Of a stretch of 64,000 bases of DNA, positions 23,353-35,970 are shown piece by piece. This DNA comes from Steinernema hermaphroditum. Its lineage: Eukaryota > Nematoda > Chromadorea > Rhabditida > Steinernematidae. How positions within the stretch are numbered: position 1 is the stretch's first letter; each line of letters starts with the position of its first letter. Where the stretch lies: the NCBI GenBank assembly GCA_030435675.1, contig CM059623.1, positions 10,876,012 through 10,940,011 on the forward strand, read 5' to 3'. Both the position numbers and the translations under genes were made by a program. The notes under the pieces were generated by a model, which saw only the letters and a list, made by a program, of their open reading frames with translations, ran no database searches and was not told the origin of the DNA.

Positions 23353-23565
23353 CGCCTGCGGGAATTCTACAGTATCCTCTATGGTATAATGATTTATGAA
23401 GGGTATGACGACGATGCGATGAATTCTGTACAGAGAAACACACACAGTTTAAAGTTATGCAAGGGGAACATGTACATGTTCGGTTGCTTGGGTAGGACAA
23501 ACAAAAAATAACAACGGGCGAGATGAGAGGTCGTGGTGAGGGCAGATAACAACGTCCGGATCCGC

Positions 23566-23942
23566 TTACGCTTGTTGCGCCTTGTACGCCGTCATCTCCT
23601 CCTCGTATCGCTTCTTGTCTTCGCTCGCCTTCTTCTCCCATTCCTAAATTACCGTAATCTCACTCTCTACGCCTCTGAGGGGTCAGTGATCTTTGGTGGC
23701 TTGTGGGGTGTGAGGGGCCTTTGGGGTGCTTCGAGGAATACGGTACTCACCGACTTGTCGGTGATCTTGGACCACTCAACTCCGGCGGCCTTGGCGACGT
23801 CTGCGACGCCCATGCCGGGCTTCTTGAGCTTTTCGCGGTGCTCCTGGAGCCAGATGAAGAAGGCGGACATGGCGCGCTTGGGGGCGTTGGGGTCCTTGCC
23901 TCCCTTCTTACCGGACTTCTTCGCTGTCGTGGTCTTGGCCAT
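23566..23942 (-). CDS. hmg-1.1: Single HMG-box chromatin protein
   Basis: A small HMGB-type DNA-bending protein. Exons on the minus strand, 23942-23751 and 23643-23566, give 89 residues, about the size of nematode single-box HMG proteins. After a lysine-rich start comes KDPNAPKRAMSAFFIWLQEH, the classic beginning of an HMG box, followed by VADVAKAAGVEWSKITDK. Exon 2 supplies EWEKKASEDKKRYEEEM and the end AYKAQQA. The box therefore fills nearly the whole protein, with no long acidic tail. An acceptor (TTTGCAG) lies about 17 bases upstream of the ATG, so a non-coding 5' exon or spliced leader is likely. The assignment to hmg-1.1 rather than another small HMG gene is from memory. Confidence 0.88.
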
Positions 23943-25330
23943 TGCGATTAGGGTTGGGAACTGCAAATTCAAGAGATTAAGGGTCATAAACTGGGCCTGC
24001 GGAGATGTGACGGTCGCGGAAAGGCGTTTGGGATACTCTCTGGGGGTCGGAGGGAATGGGCCTAAGTCCGGAATTTGGGTACGTGGAGGTTCACGTTTTA
24101 CGCCTGCACAGTGGAATGGAGGGGTAGACTAACGCGTCGTGGTTGAAGGCAACACAACGGCGACGGCCGTAGTGGAAAAGGGAGCACAGAGAGACGGCGA
24201 CGGCCAACGCGACAGCACTCAAACACATACACAGCCACAGCAGCACAGCCGTCACACGACAAGGGGCGCAGCAGCAGTCAAGGGAGAAGAAGGCGCAGCG
24301 CAACACGAAGAGGAGCAGTGGTGGTGAAGGGAATTGGTTTGGAGGGGCGCGCGCCGCCGTCGCCAATAACACCACGAGGAGGAGACCGCCGCCGCCGCCG
24401 AGCGACAACGACGTCGACGATGGAACTACCCGATGGGGAGCACAAAGGAAGAGGGAGCGGCGGCGGCGACGGCAACGGCGACGTTAGGGGTGCAGTCTCT
24501 GCGGGCGCAGGCCGAACGGAGCGCTTCCCGCCAATTCCGCGGGCGCGTGGCAGGAAACGCGCGGGCGCCAGGGGTCAGTGGCGTTGGCGGCACGCCAAGG
24601 GGGCGTCCTGGCTTTATGGTCGAGGGGTCAGGGGGCAGAGGGGAGGCTAAGGGGACCAGACGGACATTTTGGCCGGGGTGTGATAGCTTTTGGGCGTAAT
24701 GTTGAACATTTTTCGAAATGAGTCGCTCACGGATACTGTAACAGAGCAGTCTGAACAGATAAGGGGTGGCATTACAGTACTCAACCAGGGCAATTTTGCA
24801 TAGGAGATTAAAATAAATGTCTCTTTGGATGTGATCTCTGAAAATGACCGAAATCCCCTCACGTGCAGGTGAATCGCCAAAAACAATTTTCCTAAATTGC
24901 TGACCAATAGAAGCGTCTGACTGTTCTTTGATCATGTCTAGACTATTTCCCATTATGTCTAGACTTGGTGTCCTATTAGGTTTATCTACTGTCTAGAGCC
25001 CAGAGACACAATGAGCGGTCTACCGCCACACAAAACGCACTCACTGCAATTCGCTACAAATTTCAAAAATGTATTTGTCTCGCCGAAAAGCTCAGAACTA
25101 CAGTAACCAAAGAAGGAAGTTACAAGCCTGACCTATCTGCTGGACCTACTCCAGGACGTGCACATTGCAAAGGTCACTAGGGGAGTCTCCCGCCAAATGA
25201 GTCTCCGCGCTAGCAGCAGGTGCCCACTACAAAGCGCCACCGCCTAGCTACCTCTCGTTAGGCACCAAATCTCACGCTAGACTAGAGAAGATAAAATCTG
25301 GAGCTTCTAATTATTCGTCCTATCGCAATA

Positions 25331-25825
25331 ATTCACCGCCTAATGAGGACCGAGGAGAGCAGCTGGGAGAGAGAACGACTAGCCCGGAAAGGGGCGCCGG
25401 ATGAATAGTGGTCTGGGCCAGTGGATGAGCCCTACTATGGCTCTACGGCCCTCCCTCTTCGCACCGAGGCTGTAGCCCTCCTCCCAGTGACCCCGGAGAG
25501 CAGTCCTCGCACAGTAGGTGTCGATTCGCGCGCGATTTGGCCGATGGTTAGGCGATGAGCATGACGGGGAACAAAGCCGGGCTATGACCTCAGAATTTGG
25601 GCTTTTGATTGATCGGAGATGGGGTTGGGCGGGAAAGCGGATAGCCCGCCAAATCGGGAGATTCTCGAGCAGCGAGGCCGAGTGCAACTTGAGTGCAAAA
25701 GATAAGTAAGTGTTATCAAGGAAGATAACAAAAGATACGTGGTAAAGGAACAATTCTAAGGATTCATCTACAACCATCTACGGTCGTGGCCGTCTCATTC
25801 ACCGCCTAATGAGGATCGAGGAGTA
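25331..25825. repeat. Pair of near-identical 28-bp direct repeats
   Basis: ATTCACCGCCTAATGAGGA occurs at 25331-25349 and 25797-25815, each followed by CGAGGAG after one variable base. The copies are 466 bp apart and may be the ends of an element lying between them. Confidence 0.5.
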
Positions 25826-26968
25826 GCCAAGATGATAAAGCCAAGATAAGCAGGATCGCTATATGGATAGTAAGACGCTATCCGTGGTGAGGTAGATTTC
25901 AGCTTCCAAGCCCTTGCCAATAAATAGGATTTGTGTGATTTCGAATTTGGTGAACTCCATGAGGGCTGTGTAGGTTTAGAGCTTCGAATTTTGGATGAAA
26001 CCCAACTCGAAACCAGGTCGCAACAAGAAGATAATGGTACACCCGAAAGTAATACGGTATAGATTAAGTTGCAGAGTCATTCATACCATCGTAGAAACCA
26101 TTGAGATCGTTTTAGACTCATTTTACAGATAAAAATCAAATAAATCATGTTACGAGTCTATAAGCTATGAGGCTCGATCTCGGAGATTCGAGTTTCACAC
26201 AGACCTGGTCCGGACGAGTGTTACAGTTGAAATTCAAACTGAAAATCTCGATAGGAGTGATACCAGATGCTATTACATAGGTTGATATATCACGCAAACA
26301 TTGTAAAGGTATTGCACATACACATAGCGATGGATAGCAAAGATCGAGTAGACACGGCGTCACCTTTGAAGCACAAATTATTTTGCCTGATCCCCTTTTT
26401 TCAAGTGATAGAAATGGGCCTAGACGTGCACATTAAAAAAAGTACATAATTAGACGACAAATCAAAGCAGAAGGGCGTCCATCTCCTTATCGAGCCGTCA
26501 AGCGCTATGGGATTTCCTCTCGAAGGCAATCATTGCCCAAAGCTGAAAGGTTTTGATGAGTCTCGGAATATCATCGCAGACACATTTCACTACATCCTCG
26601 GCGTTCGGCCCTGAAACTCGGTCAGTCTCTGAAAGTCGATGACTCCTGAAAATCTCCAAAAGCTGCTATTGGGGGGCTAGGGAAACGAATTAATACTTTG
26701 ACTGTATTGCTGCCTAAATTTCCCAATCCAAACCGGAGCCGACTCACATTGGCCTGCTCGCCCACTCAGCTAGACTATGCTCGGGTGACTCAGGCTCAGT
26801 CAGTGCATCTCTGTTCAGAACGAATCGAATCCATCCACATCCATCGATCCTCCAATCTCCAAAGTCAGTTTTACTCACTAGTACGGCTAGAAGATCATAC
26901 GGATAAACCATTACGACTACAAGCGAGTACCTAATCTTAGATAATTCCTACAGTTCAGCACTGGTTGC

Positions 26969-27021
26969 AGAGATCGGCAGCCGGCTGATCAGCCGGCTCA
27001 GCCGAGCCGATCATATCTCTG
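26969..27021. repeat. GC-rich palindromic element
   Basis: AGCCGGCTGATCAGCCGGCT at 26979-26998 is a perfect 20-bp palindrome. It sits in a longer imperfect inverted structure (GATCGGC on the left, GCCGATC on the right) bounded by AGAGAT and ATCTCT. It resembles the block at 11018-11107. Confidence 0.6.
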
Positions 27022-28587
27022 GTTCTATACTTAAATGTCACGTTTGCTTGCGATATTGTCAAAGACAATTACTAATGCCATGAGTGCATCGCTTTGCAGT
27101 CCCGATCTTCCATTTCAGCCGTCAATAATTGTTTAAACATTACATAATCTCGTAATGTTCGCTCGCTTTAGTCGCTCTCTCAAAGACATGGTCACCTTGG
27201 CCGGGTCCATCGGAGTCATCTCCTCCGTCGCCGCGAACGAAGGAGTCGTCCAGAGAAGAACTCCGTCTTCTGAAACCGAATATTCGGACGCACAATAGAA
27301 GACCAACGATCAAGTGCCAGCATCTGCTTGGCGGTGACCTGTGACCTATCTCTGAGATAGCTGGCCATTGTGAACATAAAGACGTTACTGAAATTTCTAT
27401 ATGTCCAACACACATATTGTGACGAAATTCCAATCGTCATCCGTCACCATTTAAGCTTTCTCGGCTAATTCCATCTCCGATAAATCGAAAGCCCAAATTT
27501 TCATCCCGCGTCATGCTCACCGTCTAACTATTCAAAGGTTTGGCAAAATCGGGCGCGAATTGACACCTACTGTGTGAGGACTGCATTTTTCTACTCGTGT
27601 TGCGGGGGATCATCGCTCAAATAACTCAAATGGGGATTTGCGGATGTTTAATGAAAAGTAGTAGATTTGACTTCCAGAAGACTAAGATCTTTAGAGCGAA
27701 CTTTGAACAATTTCTTGATGGCGATAATCCTAGACCGACAGTAGACCCCTTGTCATTCAATTACCGATATCCTCTTCTTTTCGATAGTGACGATCGGCTG
27801 CCGGCATTGTTCTCTGTTGTTCTTCTCTACACCACTCACTTGTCTTACCTTACTTTTCCCTACGCGTCTCTAATTGAACACCGAGTCACACATCAACATC
27901 CTGATGAGCTTGATCCGCTACGATTGGCTCTCCGTCGACGACAAGGAGCGACATCAGTCAATGAATTTCCTCTCAAGTGTGTTCATGATTTCAGCGTCAA
28001 CATGACCTAGGCGGTGTTGATGGTGTACGAAGATAGACCCTCGGACTTTGCAACGCCTCCACATCGAGCTGTTCTTCTCGCCCGGCCTCCGCGCGGTTCT
28101 CGAACGGACAAAGAGATAACACGCGAAACAAGCAGAACCCGGGTTTCGAAGACTCCGTTTGCTCCACGATTACGGTAGAAGACAAGTTGGTACGGAGGAA
28201 CCATTGATGGCTCCCTCTAATGGGAATCAGTCTCTGTCCCGCTTCATTATAACTTCATGTTTATATGCAAGGGAATTACTTTTGTAGAAACAACTTGACG
28301 TTCTTGAGGAGCGTTTCCCACAATTTTCCCACAAGTGCAAAGTTCCCTGTTGATTTCTGGCTGTTAAGGAAGCCTCGAGAAGCATCTAAACCACAGGAAT
28401 ATGGACTTTAAGTGCTTGCACTGAAATAAATCAGTAGCGCATTGATGGTCGATCGTGTCGAGAACAAATAAATTTTATATTTATACACACAAACATGACT
28501 CGATTCCAAAGAAGCGCGACAAGGATCCACAGAGAGAGGAGGGTGAAAGAGGGAGAAGGAGTTCGGGGGTCGGGTAGGTCTTCTTCT

Positions 28588-31016
28588 TCACTGCGCACTC
28601 GGCAACTGCCCGTTCGTTCCAGGCGGCAACGCACCCGCCGACGTCGCATTTAGCGCGCCGCTGGTCCCAGACGCTCCCGGCATCCCCATGTTTCCCTTCG
28701 TGGCCTTCTGCTTCAGCATCGTCCAGTCGAACGTGTAGTCGTACTGAAAACGGACATAGAGAGGTTGAGCGACGTCTATCGGTGGAGTTACTGTAGTAAA
28801 CATGTCTTAAATTACCAAACAGTTTACTGTAGCATTCTACTGAACTGAAGCTATAAATACCGTCTATAAATCGATCTCCTGACTACCCAGAAACGTTTCC
28901 CTGAATGTTCCAATTGGGCAAGATATAATTAGAGATGTTCCCTTTACTTAGCAGTCTATTCTTAGGCAGGCTAAGATGGGTCTAGAGCGTCAATGGATAC
29001 ATGGAACATTGGGATCGGTCTACCTTAGTGCTTTTTAAAAGTAATAATGCATTTTCCAGACTGTCTATTACCTTGTAACTTTGGGACAGTTATGTTTCGG
29101 AGGATGGCGGACTCACCTGATGGTTGAGGGTTCTGAAGAGAATGCGGAAGAGCTGTCGGAGGTACATGTAGTCGGGCGCCTCGTCGAAACGGAGCCCGCG
29201 GCAGTAGTTCAAGTACATGGAGAACTCGGCGGGGAACCCTTTGCAGAGGATCTCAGTCGGCGTCGACATCTTCTTCTCGCTGATCTTTTCGTACTTCTGC
29301 TTCTTGGTGGCCGCCTTCAGTCCTTGCCAAGGCAGCGTGCCCCTGTTGAAGTACATCATCACGTAGCCGAGCGATTCCATGTCGTCGCGCCGACTCTGCT
29401 CGATACCTGAAAGTGTCCGGATTAACCCGCCTAAGGCTCGCCTCCTCACCCAGGTGAGCATTGATCGACGCGTATCTGGCGGTCCCGGTGAGGTTCTTAT
29501 CCTCGCGGTAGGCGATGTGTGCGCGAGTTCGCGAATCGCGGAATTTCTTGGCCAAACCAAAGTCGATGAGGAACAGCTTGTTGCAATGACGGCCAATGCC
29601 CATCAAGAAGTTGTCGGGCTTGATATCACGGTGGATGAAGTTCTTGACGTGGACGTACTCGATGCGACCGATCATTTGATCTGCCAGCATCAGGACGGTC
29701 TTCATGGTAAAGCGGCGACTGCAGAAATTGAACAAATCTTCAAGTGACGGTCCGAGCAAGTCCATGACCAGGATATTGAAGTCACGCTCGACGCCGTACC
29801 ATCTGATGTGCGGGATTCCCACACCTCCTTGCAGGATTTTGTAGACCTGTAATTGGAAGGTCTCATAAATGTGGTACAGAAGACTTTTCCCATCCTGGAC
29901 CTTTTTCTCTTAATGCTCTGGTCACCCTTAGGATACTGTATTGCTCTTAGATGAGTATGTCGCTCGTCCACATATTACCCTTTCCCTCATAAAGAAGCCC
30001 ATGAGAAATAGAGCCCGTTGGATGTCGAATGCCGTCAGTGGAACAGAGGTTTTTTGCTAAGGATTGTAGCTGTACGGCTTCTGGACAAATCCCCCTACTT
30101 TGGTGACCTTCATTTTCTGCGCTAAAAAGGCTTCCGTTCTGTTGAAAATCCCGATTTGTGGTCATTTGTAGTTTCCTACTTCTTGCACCTGCAGATTTCT
30201 AGGAACATGGCTATCTTTGGATCTCATATTCTTCGCACAAACACGCAAATCATGTCCTGCAAAAAGGAGATGCAAAAGACTGCTTTGACTCTCCCGTGTC
30301 GGCTCACGCAACTTTCCCACGCGGAATGTTTTGACTACCGAGGACAGAGACCCTTTGAAGTCGCGCTTTACAACGTTAATCCGCAAAAGTTGACGTCGCT
30401 GCGTGTAAGGGAGATATTTCAGGCTTAGGAAAGGCGATGTAGTGTAATACATTGCTTTCAAAAAAAGGAAAGTCTACCTGAACATGGCCATATCTCAGTG
30501 CTCAAAAAAGGGATTTAGGGATCTTTTGTTTCAGGAAAGGTGTCCGTTGACTCGATGTCCAAAACCTTAAACCCTTGCAAAATAGATCACTTAAAATATG
30601 TTTCTTTCGATGTTCTTTAGTGGCAAAAGAAAGTGGCAAAAGCTCCTTTATATCTTCATCTGAATTGCATTGACTCTTTTTAGTTGTTAATCTTGTTAAT
30701 CGTTTAAACTCTGAAAGAGAAGAGACTCGAGTCTGTCACATTGATCTATTTTGAGATGAAACCCCATGTACTCTATTGATTGGAAAAAGCGATTTTTACA
30801 ACGATGCTGATGCAAGACGCCTACCTTGCTCTCGTAGAGCAACTGGGGGTGCCGAGCCTTGCTGGACTCGATCTTGACGGCGACCTCCTCGCCATTCGTA
30901 ATGTTAATACCCAAGTAGATGTCGCCGAAGGAGCCGCTGCCGATCTTACGGATGAGTCGGTACTTGACGCCGCAGATGAACTCCTTCGTGGTTGGATTCA
31001 CCACGCCACTCGACAT
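28588..31016 (-). CDS. kin-19: Casein kinase 1 alpha, copy A
   Basis: A cytoplasmic and nuclear serine/threonine kinase; in animals CK1 alpha primes beta-catenin for degradation. Minus-strand exons 31016-30825, 29846-29450, 29406-29117 and 28743-28588 join in phase to 344 residues. Visible motifs: glycine loop [18 protein letters not shown] lysine, [11 protein letters not shown] catalytic loop, DFGLAKK, and the CK1-type activation segment [20 protein letters not shown]. The C-terminal tail after [11 protein letters not shown] is glycine- and serine-rich and unlike copy B. Intron 1 is long (978 bp). Exon 2 contains a 254-bp tract identical in DNA to copy B at 56.9 kb. The ATG at 31016 has no acceptor directly upstream, unlike most genes here. 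Either copy could be the functional kin-19 orthologue. Confidence 0.95.
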
Positions 31017-34000
31017 CTTCTTCGCTGCGCTCGCTTCTCGGAGGTCGTCGGGCGCCTTCTCTGAACACGGCTGCTGGCTACTCGTGCCGAGGGGCGCGCG
31101 AGGGACGCGACGCGGCGACACGTTTAATAAAATCAATTCGACGTGGACGTCCACAAACAGAACGTAACGCCGTCGACGTGGGGAAGACGAGGCGCTGTAG
31201 CCGGCCAGCCGGCGACGGCGACGATGTAATCGCGAACAAACAAACAACGCAACATATGATGGAGGTATTCAGACGACGTCATCGCCCCGAGACGATTAGC
31301 GCCGAATACGAACGTTACGAAGTATGATGGTGACGACGGTCGCTTTCGCAACTGACCGAACTTGCGGTAAATCGAGGGGGTTCCGGAGGGAGATCCTCAG
31401 TGGATCCCCGATGAATCGCCGAAAGGCGAAAAATGTCAGAGAAGGCTCTATAGAGGATACACCTAATACACCTCTGAGTAATTACAAAATTTCTAGATCG
31501 AATTGTTCTTTAGATGATTTCGAAGTTGTGGAAGTCATGGAGATGGCAATAATGATGTACCGAAGACATGACTGTAATCGACTTCCTCAAACATGGCTAA
31601 ACTGCTAAGCTTCGGTTTTATAGAAGTTCCAGGGCTGTAGGCGTTGAAACCGTAACAGAAACATACTTATGAACGGGCTCGACTATTTTCGAAAATGAAA
31701 AGGAAGTCAAGAATCGTCTGCAGACCTCTGACTGTCTGCAGATCACGAATCGATCATAAATTGACTATATCCAAGACGACCTCTCTTATGGACTGCTGAT
31801 ATTCGGAATATCAAACTTGGCTGTATCCGTTACAGTCATAACCGACACATTCCCCTGTCTGTCGCGGTGATGAGCGGTCGGGTCTCTCCGTGGCTCTCAT
31901 CAAGACAGCGGAGGATAGACCACACGCTGTGAATGCGGTGAAAACACACATAAATGATTTTCGGTCAATTAATTAAAAAAGACAAGATAGATCAGATACA
32001 CTGAACGGAGAAAAACGTGTTTCCAGCAGATTTTCTCCGCTGCAAGGTCTATCACTCTGCAAAAAAAACCGTTCTTTTTATTATAAAAACTATTCGTATC
32101 TTATGACCATAGCCGCAGTTCATTCCAAGAAGGATCTCACGATCGTAGCTAATGACTAGATACAAAAAGTGGACCTACCGCTACAAAACACTGTACTCTG
32201 ATAAAAAGAATGAATGGGTGACCTCTCTTGGGACTCTTGAGAAGAAGACCGACCGGTCGATCGTTTATGGAAAGTGCAAACACAACTCAAGACGGAAGCC
32301 ACTGTGACTACGGTAGATTCGATCGATTCTGTGGGAAAGAGGACGGATTAGAAGTGCATGATGTAATCGTAAAGGACCTGTTTTTGGAGCGGTCTTAGGA
32401 TTGTAAGTAGAGATGTATGCTTCTTTCAGGGAACATATCTTGTTTACAACCGTTTCTGAGATGATGCTGAAGCAATAGTCTCGCCTTCTAGATAGAGCGC
32501 ACCTCGCAGACACGGCTAATCGCAAACAGATGTCCACAAATAACCAAAGGAGTCACTTCGGTGACAGTTGAGACAAATGGCGACGTCTGTCCAGGGAACG
32601 GCGGCAGTCCTCTAGGGGTGGCGCGAAGCCGCGGCGACGCCGACGTGCCGAACGGAAGTGAATAAGAGAACGCGTTCGCCTCGCCGCGACACTTCGATCG
32701 GAGAGAGTTTCGCGGAATATAAACCGAAATGTTATGGAAATGGAGGAAACGACGGTCGGTTTATTGGCTGTCTGAACGGACGTCATGTGATCAAAATCGA
32801 TATCTTGAGAACACCCTGTAGACCCTTAAGGAAGACTTATCCAAGAGGCTGAAGCCCAGAGAATTGCCCCTTGTATCGCGCATATTAAATGACCAAGGAT
32901 CACAAGCAATGGCACTTGACTGTAGGCTAATAATACAGGCGATTCGCGCAGAATTCACTTTAAAGTATAGTGGACTTTCGGACATAGACATGCCCTCTTC
33001 CCTGTCTAGACAGTTCCCACAATCCCACTATAAGAGTCATTAGTTGACTGAAGAAAAACTGACTGAAGCGGTTGATTGCCATCCACTTTTACTGGAAAAT
33101 TGCTTTCACTATGTCTGCCGTGGAATTTTGTAGGTAAGGAGAAATAAAAGAGCCTCACTGACAGAAGGTCAACATGGGATACAATCTCCCTCATTTCAAC
33201 CCAGTGACACTCCGTACCTTGGCTTTGCGAATCGATATCAAATAAGAACATACCGGGTCGGTCAACAGTGTGAACATGTGATCGAGGGATGGACTAAATT
33301 TGAAAAACACTGTAGGAAGGAAGGAACTCACAGATTATATAAGTCATCTGTGATTCATGGACTGTGTGTCACTCAACCTTTAGAGCTGATTAGATAACAT
33401 ATCAAACATAAAGGTTTAACTTAAAAAATCTAGAATTTAATCTCATTCAGATATAATTCAATCTATTTGACGAAGGTAGCACATCAAAGAAACGTAATGA
33501 AATCCACTGCACTGTCTAAAGAGTCATGAATCTCATATCCCAAAGGACTGTTCTTATTGGATTCGAGGTATAATACACCCAAAAAACAGGACATGGAAGC
33601 CGAACAAAGCTAATACGAATTGTGTAGGGTTGAAAGATTGCGGAATCCCCATGGATCGTCTCGTATTATTTGTTTACACCACCATGTGTTGGTGTTATTC
33701 ATGCTCATCCTCTATCGATCATTAATGCTAGATCGGAATTTTTAAGTAGAATTGACTACTCCTGCTAAGATACCGATCTTGGCAGATGATTGCCGTGAAA
33801 ACCGACCGATTCAAGACGTATCTACTCGAACGAATGGAAGCCATCGTCTGCAGCGTTTGTCTATCACACAGATACCGAAAGGGGAAACATTTGCCATACT
33901 CTTTATTTCTAGTGCTCATTCACAGAATGGAGAACGACACCGACGACCGGGCCAGAGCCGATGGGAACCGCCTAACCCCCATTGAAAAACAGTATTATAC

Positions 34001-35970
34001 ATTGGTGATCGATGTTCCCGGGAGCAGTCACCACTCACGGCCTGGGAAACGGCGCCCGTATTTATCATTCAGCAAATGATTCATCATCGGCCATCATCGA
34101 CGGCCATTACTGGTCTGCGAGTGCGACAGGAACATTTCGCGGCGCGTTGATAAACATGCTGTGGACGACGAAGATAATAAATGATTGAGGGGGGACTCCT
34201 TCCAGAAGAAAGGCGACAAAAGGTGGCGCATCGTCATGGCGATGACGGCATCGGCGCAAACACGTGCCTTGCCGACGACAATCGATGGTCTCCGTGAAGG
34301 TTTTGGAGAAACAGGGCCGACCAAAGTTTGCCTCGCACAAAGAAATCGGTTTTGAGAAAGCGGATCCGACGGTGAGTAATTGAGAGGTAAATATTTACTC
34401 ACGCAGGAGGAGGATGTCTTCTCCTGAACTAATGGAATATGCCTATGAGCGCAGGAAATAAGGAAGCCGGAGAGAGTCAAGAATTGGAGTCCACTTGCTC
34501 CATTTGGCTGATAGCTAAAGTGCCGGAAAGGACAGAATTCGAGTCTAATCTCCAGATTAGCTCACCGAACCGAAAAAGCTGTTAGTGTGAGGGGGCGATT
34601 GCGAGAGACAGGAAGTATCCTGAAGTGGGCCACAAACTACTACCGTAATCCGCAGTTTTTTTTGTACAAAAACGTGTCCTTTCGTTACTTTGGACACTAC
34701 CGAATACAAAGTTAATAGGCTCCTAGCACTTCTATGACAAGAGACGTTGAACTAAGACTCTGATCTATGATTGCGCAGAAATATTCACATCCGGTGACCG
34801 AATAGTACACATACACTCTCTTCCCGACAGTGCGCCAAGCTACAAATAGAACGAATGCTCGATGATGAGTTGTCATCTCGAGGTCAAACTCAAAAGAGTG
34901 CCGAATTACGGCGAAAAGAAATAGCCGAAAAAATGGGTGAAGCGAAAAATAGGGCCGTGAAAATATTTTCGTCGTCTGCCCCTCCTCGGGCCAAGTGGTA
35001 AACAGCATTGAAAGGAGAGCAGGCCCTGCTGAAAGGAAAATGAAATATAACACAAACGACCCTTTGACACTCGTTAACGAAATGTTGTTACTTCGGCGAA
35101 CAGCGGAAATTAATCATTTTGGATCTTTAGAGCTCTACTTCCTGCATCTCGAGAATCCCAAACTCTCCATACAATGCGAACGATTACAACAGTCATAGAA
35201 TAAATCGTCAAAATCTTGCAAAAAATCGTAAAGTGAATCAGATCCGAACGTAATCGTCTGCTACTCGCGGCTCGGCGAACGAAAATAGCTCCACGAAGGC
35301 ATCGATCGTCGGCGCAACTTCGAAGGCTTCTCTCTACGGGCGCCGCCGTCGCGAAAACAGCACAACAACACGGCAGAACAAAAATGAAATGCGCCGACGA
35401 GACAGAGAGAGCGCCGCCTCTGCGGAGACGTCTGCGTCTGCAGACAGAGGCACTTCTGCAGAAGAACGAGTCTCCGCGTCACCGAGCGGTCGTGCGCGCC
35501 ACTTCTGTACAGTTAATGAAGGAAATCACGCATCGGCGAATATTCGGACGCGGCGCCCCGGCGATGCACATCGACGTCGCCAGTATAACAGCGACAGACG
35601 CAGAGCGCCAAAACCGCCGCCAACTGGCTTGTTCAGCTCCTCTGCGGTCGGTGGCTGTCTCCTCGCTGTCGTCGTCGTCGCTCAATCGGCCGGCCAACCG
35701 ACGGCAAAGCGACGGACCGCTCGGTTCAGTTCTTTTCTTCTCGACGCGGTCGCTTGACTGAGGAGACACACGAAACGGCTCAGTGGACAATCCTCTTCAC
35801 AGTCTGGTTGGCGGTCGCCGATTCTCTCGCACTTTTGCTACTGTAGTCAAGTTGGATACCGTAATCTGCCCCCAGGAGACGCGACTGTCAGAACAACCAT
35901 ATTTACATACCACCTGAGATCAACGCACAGTGACAGAATGAAAGACGCGACTAGGGTGGACTGCAGCTTC
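31017..35970. other. Intergenic, no supported gene
   Basis: About 5 kb without convincing exons. It includes the GC-rich upstream region of CK1 copy A (31020-31260), scattered GTCTAGA/GTCTGCAGAC motifs (for example 31720-31745), and a GC-rich block at 35240-35790 that is open in several frames on both strands. The open frames there reflect low stop-codon frequency rather than a recognised protein. Confidence 0.45.

Larger units (their letters stand above)
23943..28587. other. Intergenic; GC-rich block then repeat-rich sequence
   Basis: From 24130 to 24660 the sequence is very GC-rich, with GGC/CCG trinucleotide runs, upstream of the minus-strand HMG gene, and is likely its promoter or first exon region. 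From about 24.9 kb come GTCTAGAC motifs, a duplicated 28-bp block (25331 and 25797) and a palindromic element near 27 kb. A plus-strand frame at 27597-28010 starts at GTG and has no known domain. No gene is supported. Confidence 0.45.

Noticed and set aside
24139..24953. Several frames of 60-175 codons in the GC-rich block near 24.5 kb
   Set aside because: Low stop-codon frequency from high GC explains them. They overlap on both strands and none has a domain.
29379..29747. Plus-strand frames opposite CK1 copy A, repeated opposite copy B at 56819-57112
   Set aside because: The two frames look conserved between loci, but only because the underlying kinase exon is identical. No independent gene is needed.
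35384..35790. Three overlapping frames of 103-125 codons
   Set aside because: They share the same GC-rich block in different frames and strands with no splice support or recognisable domain.
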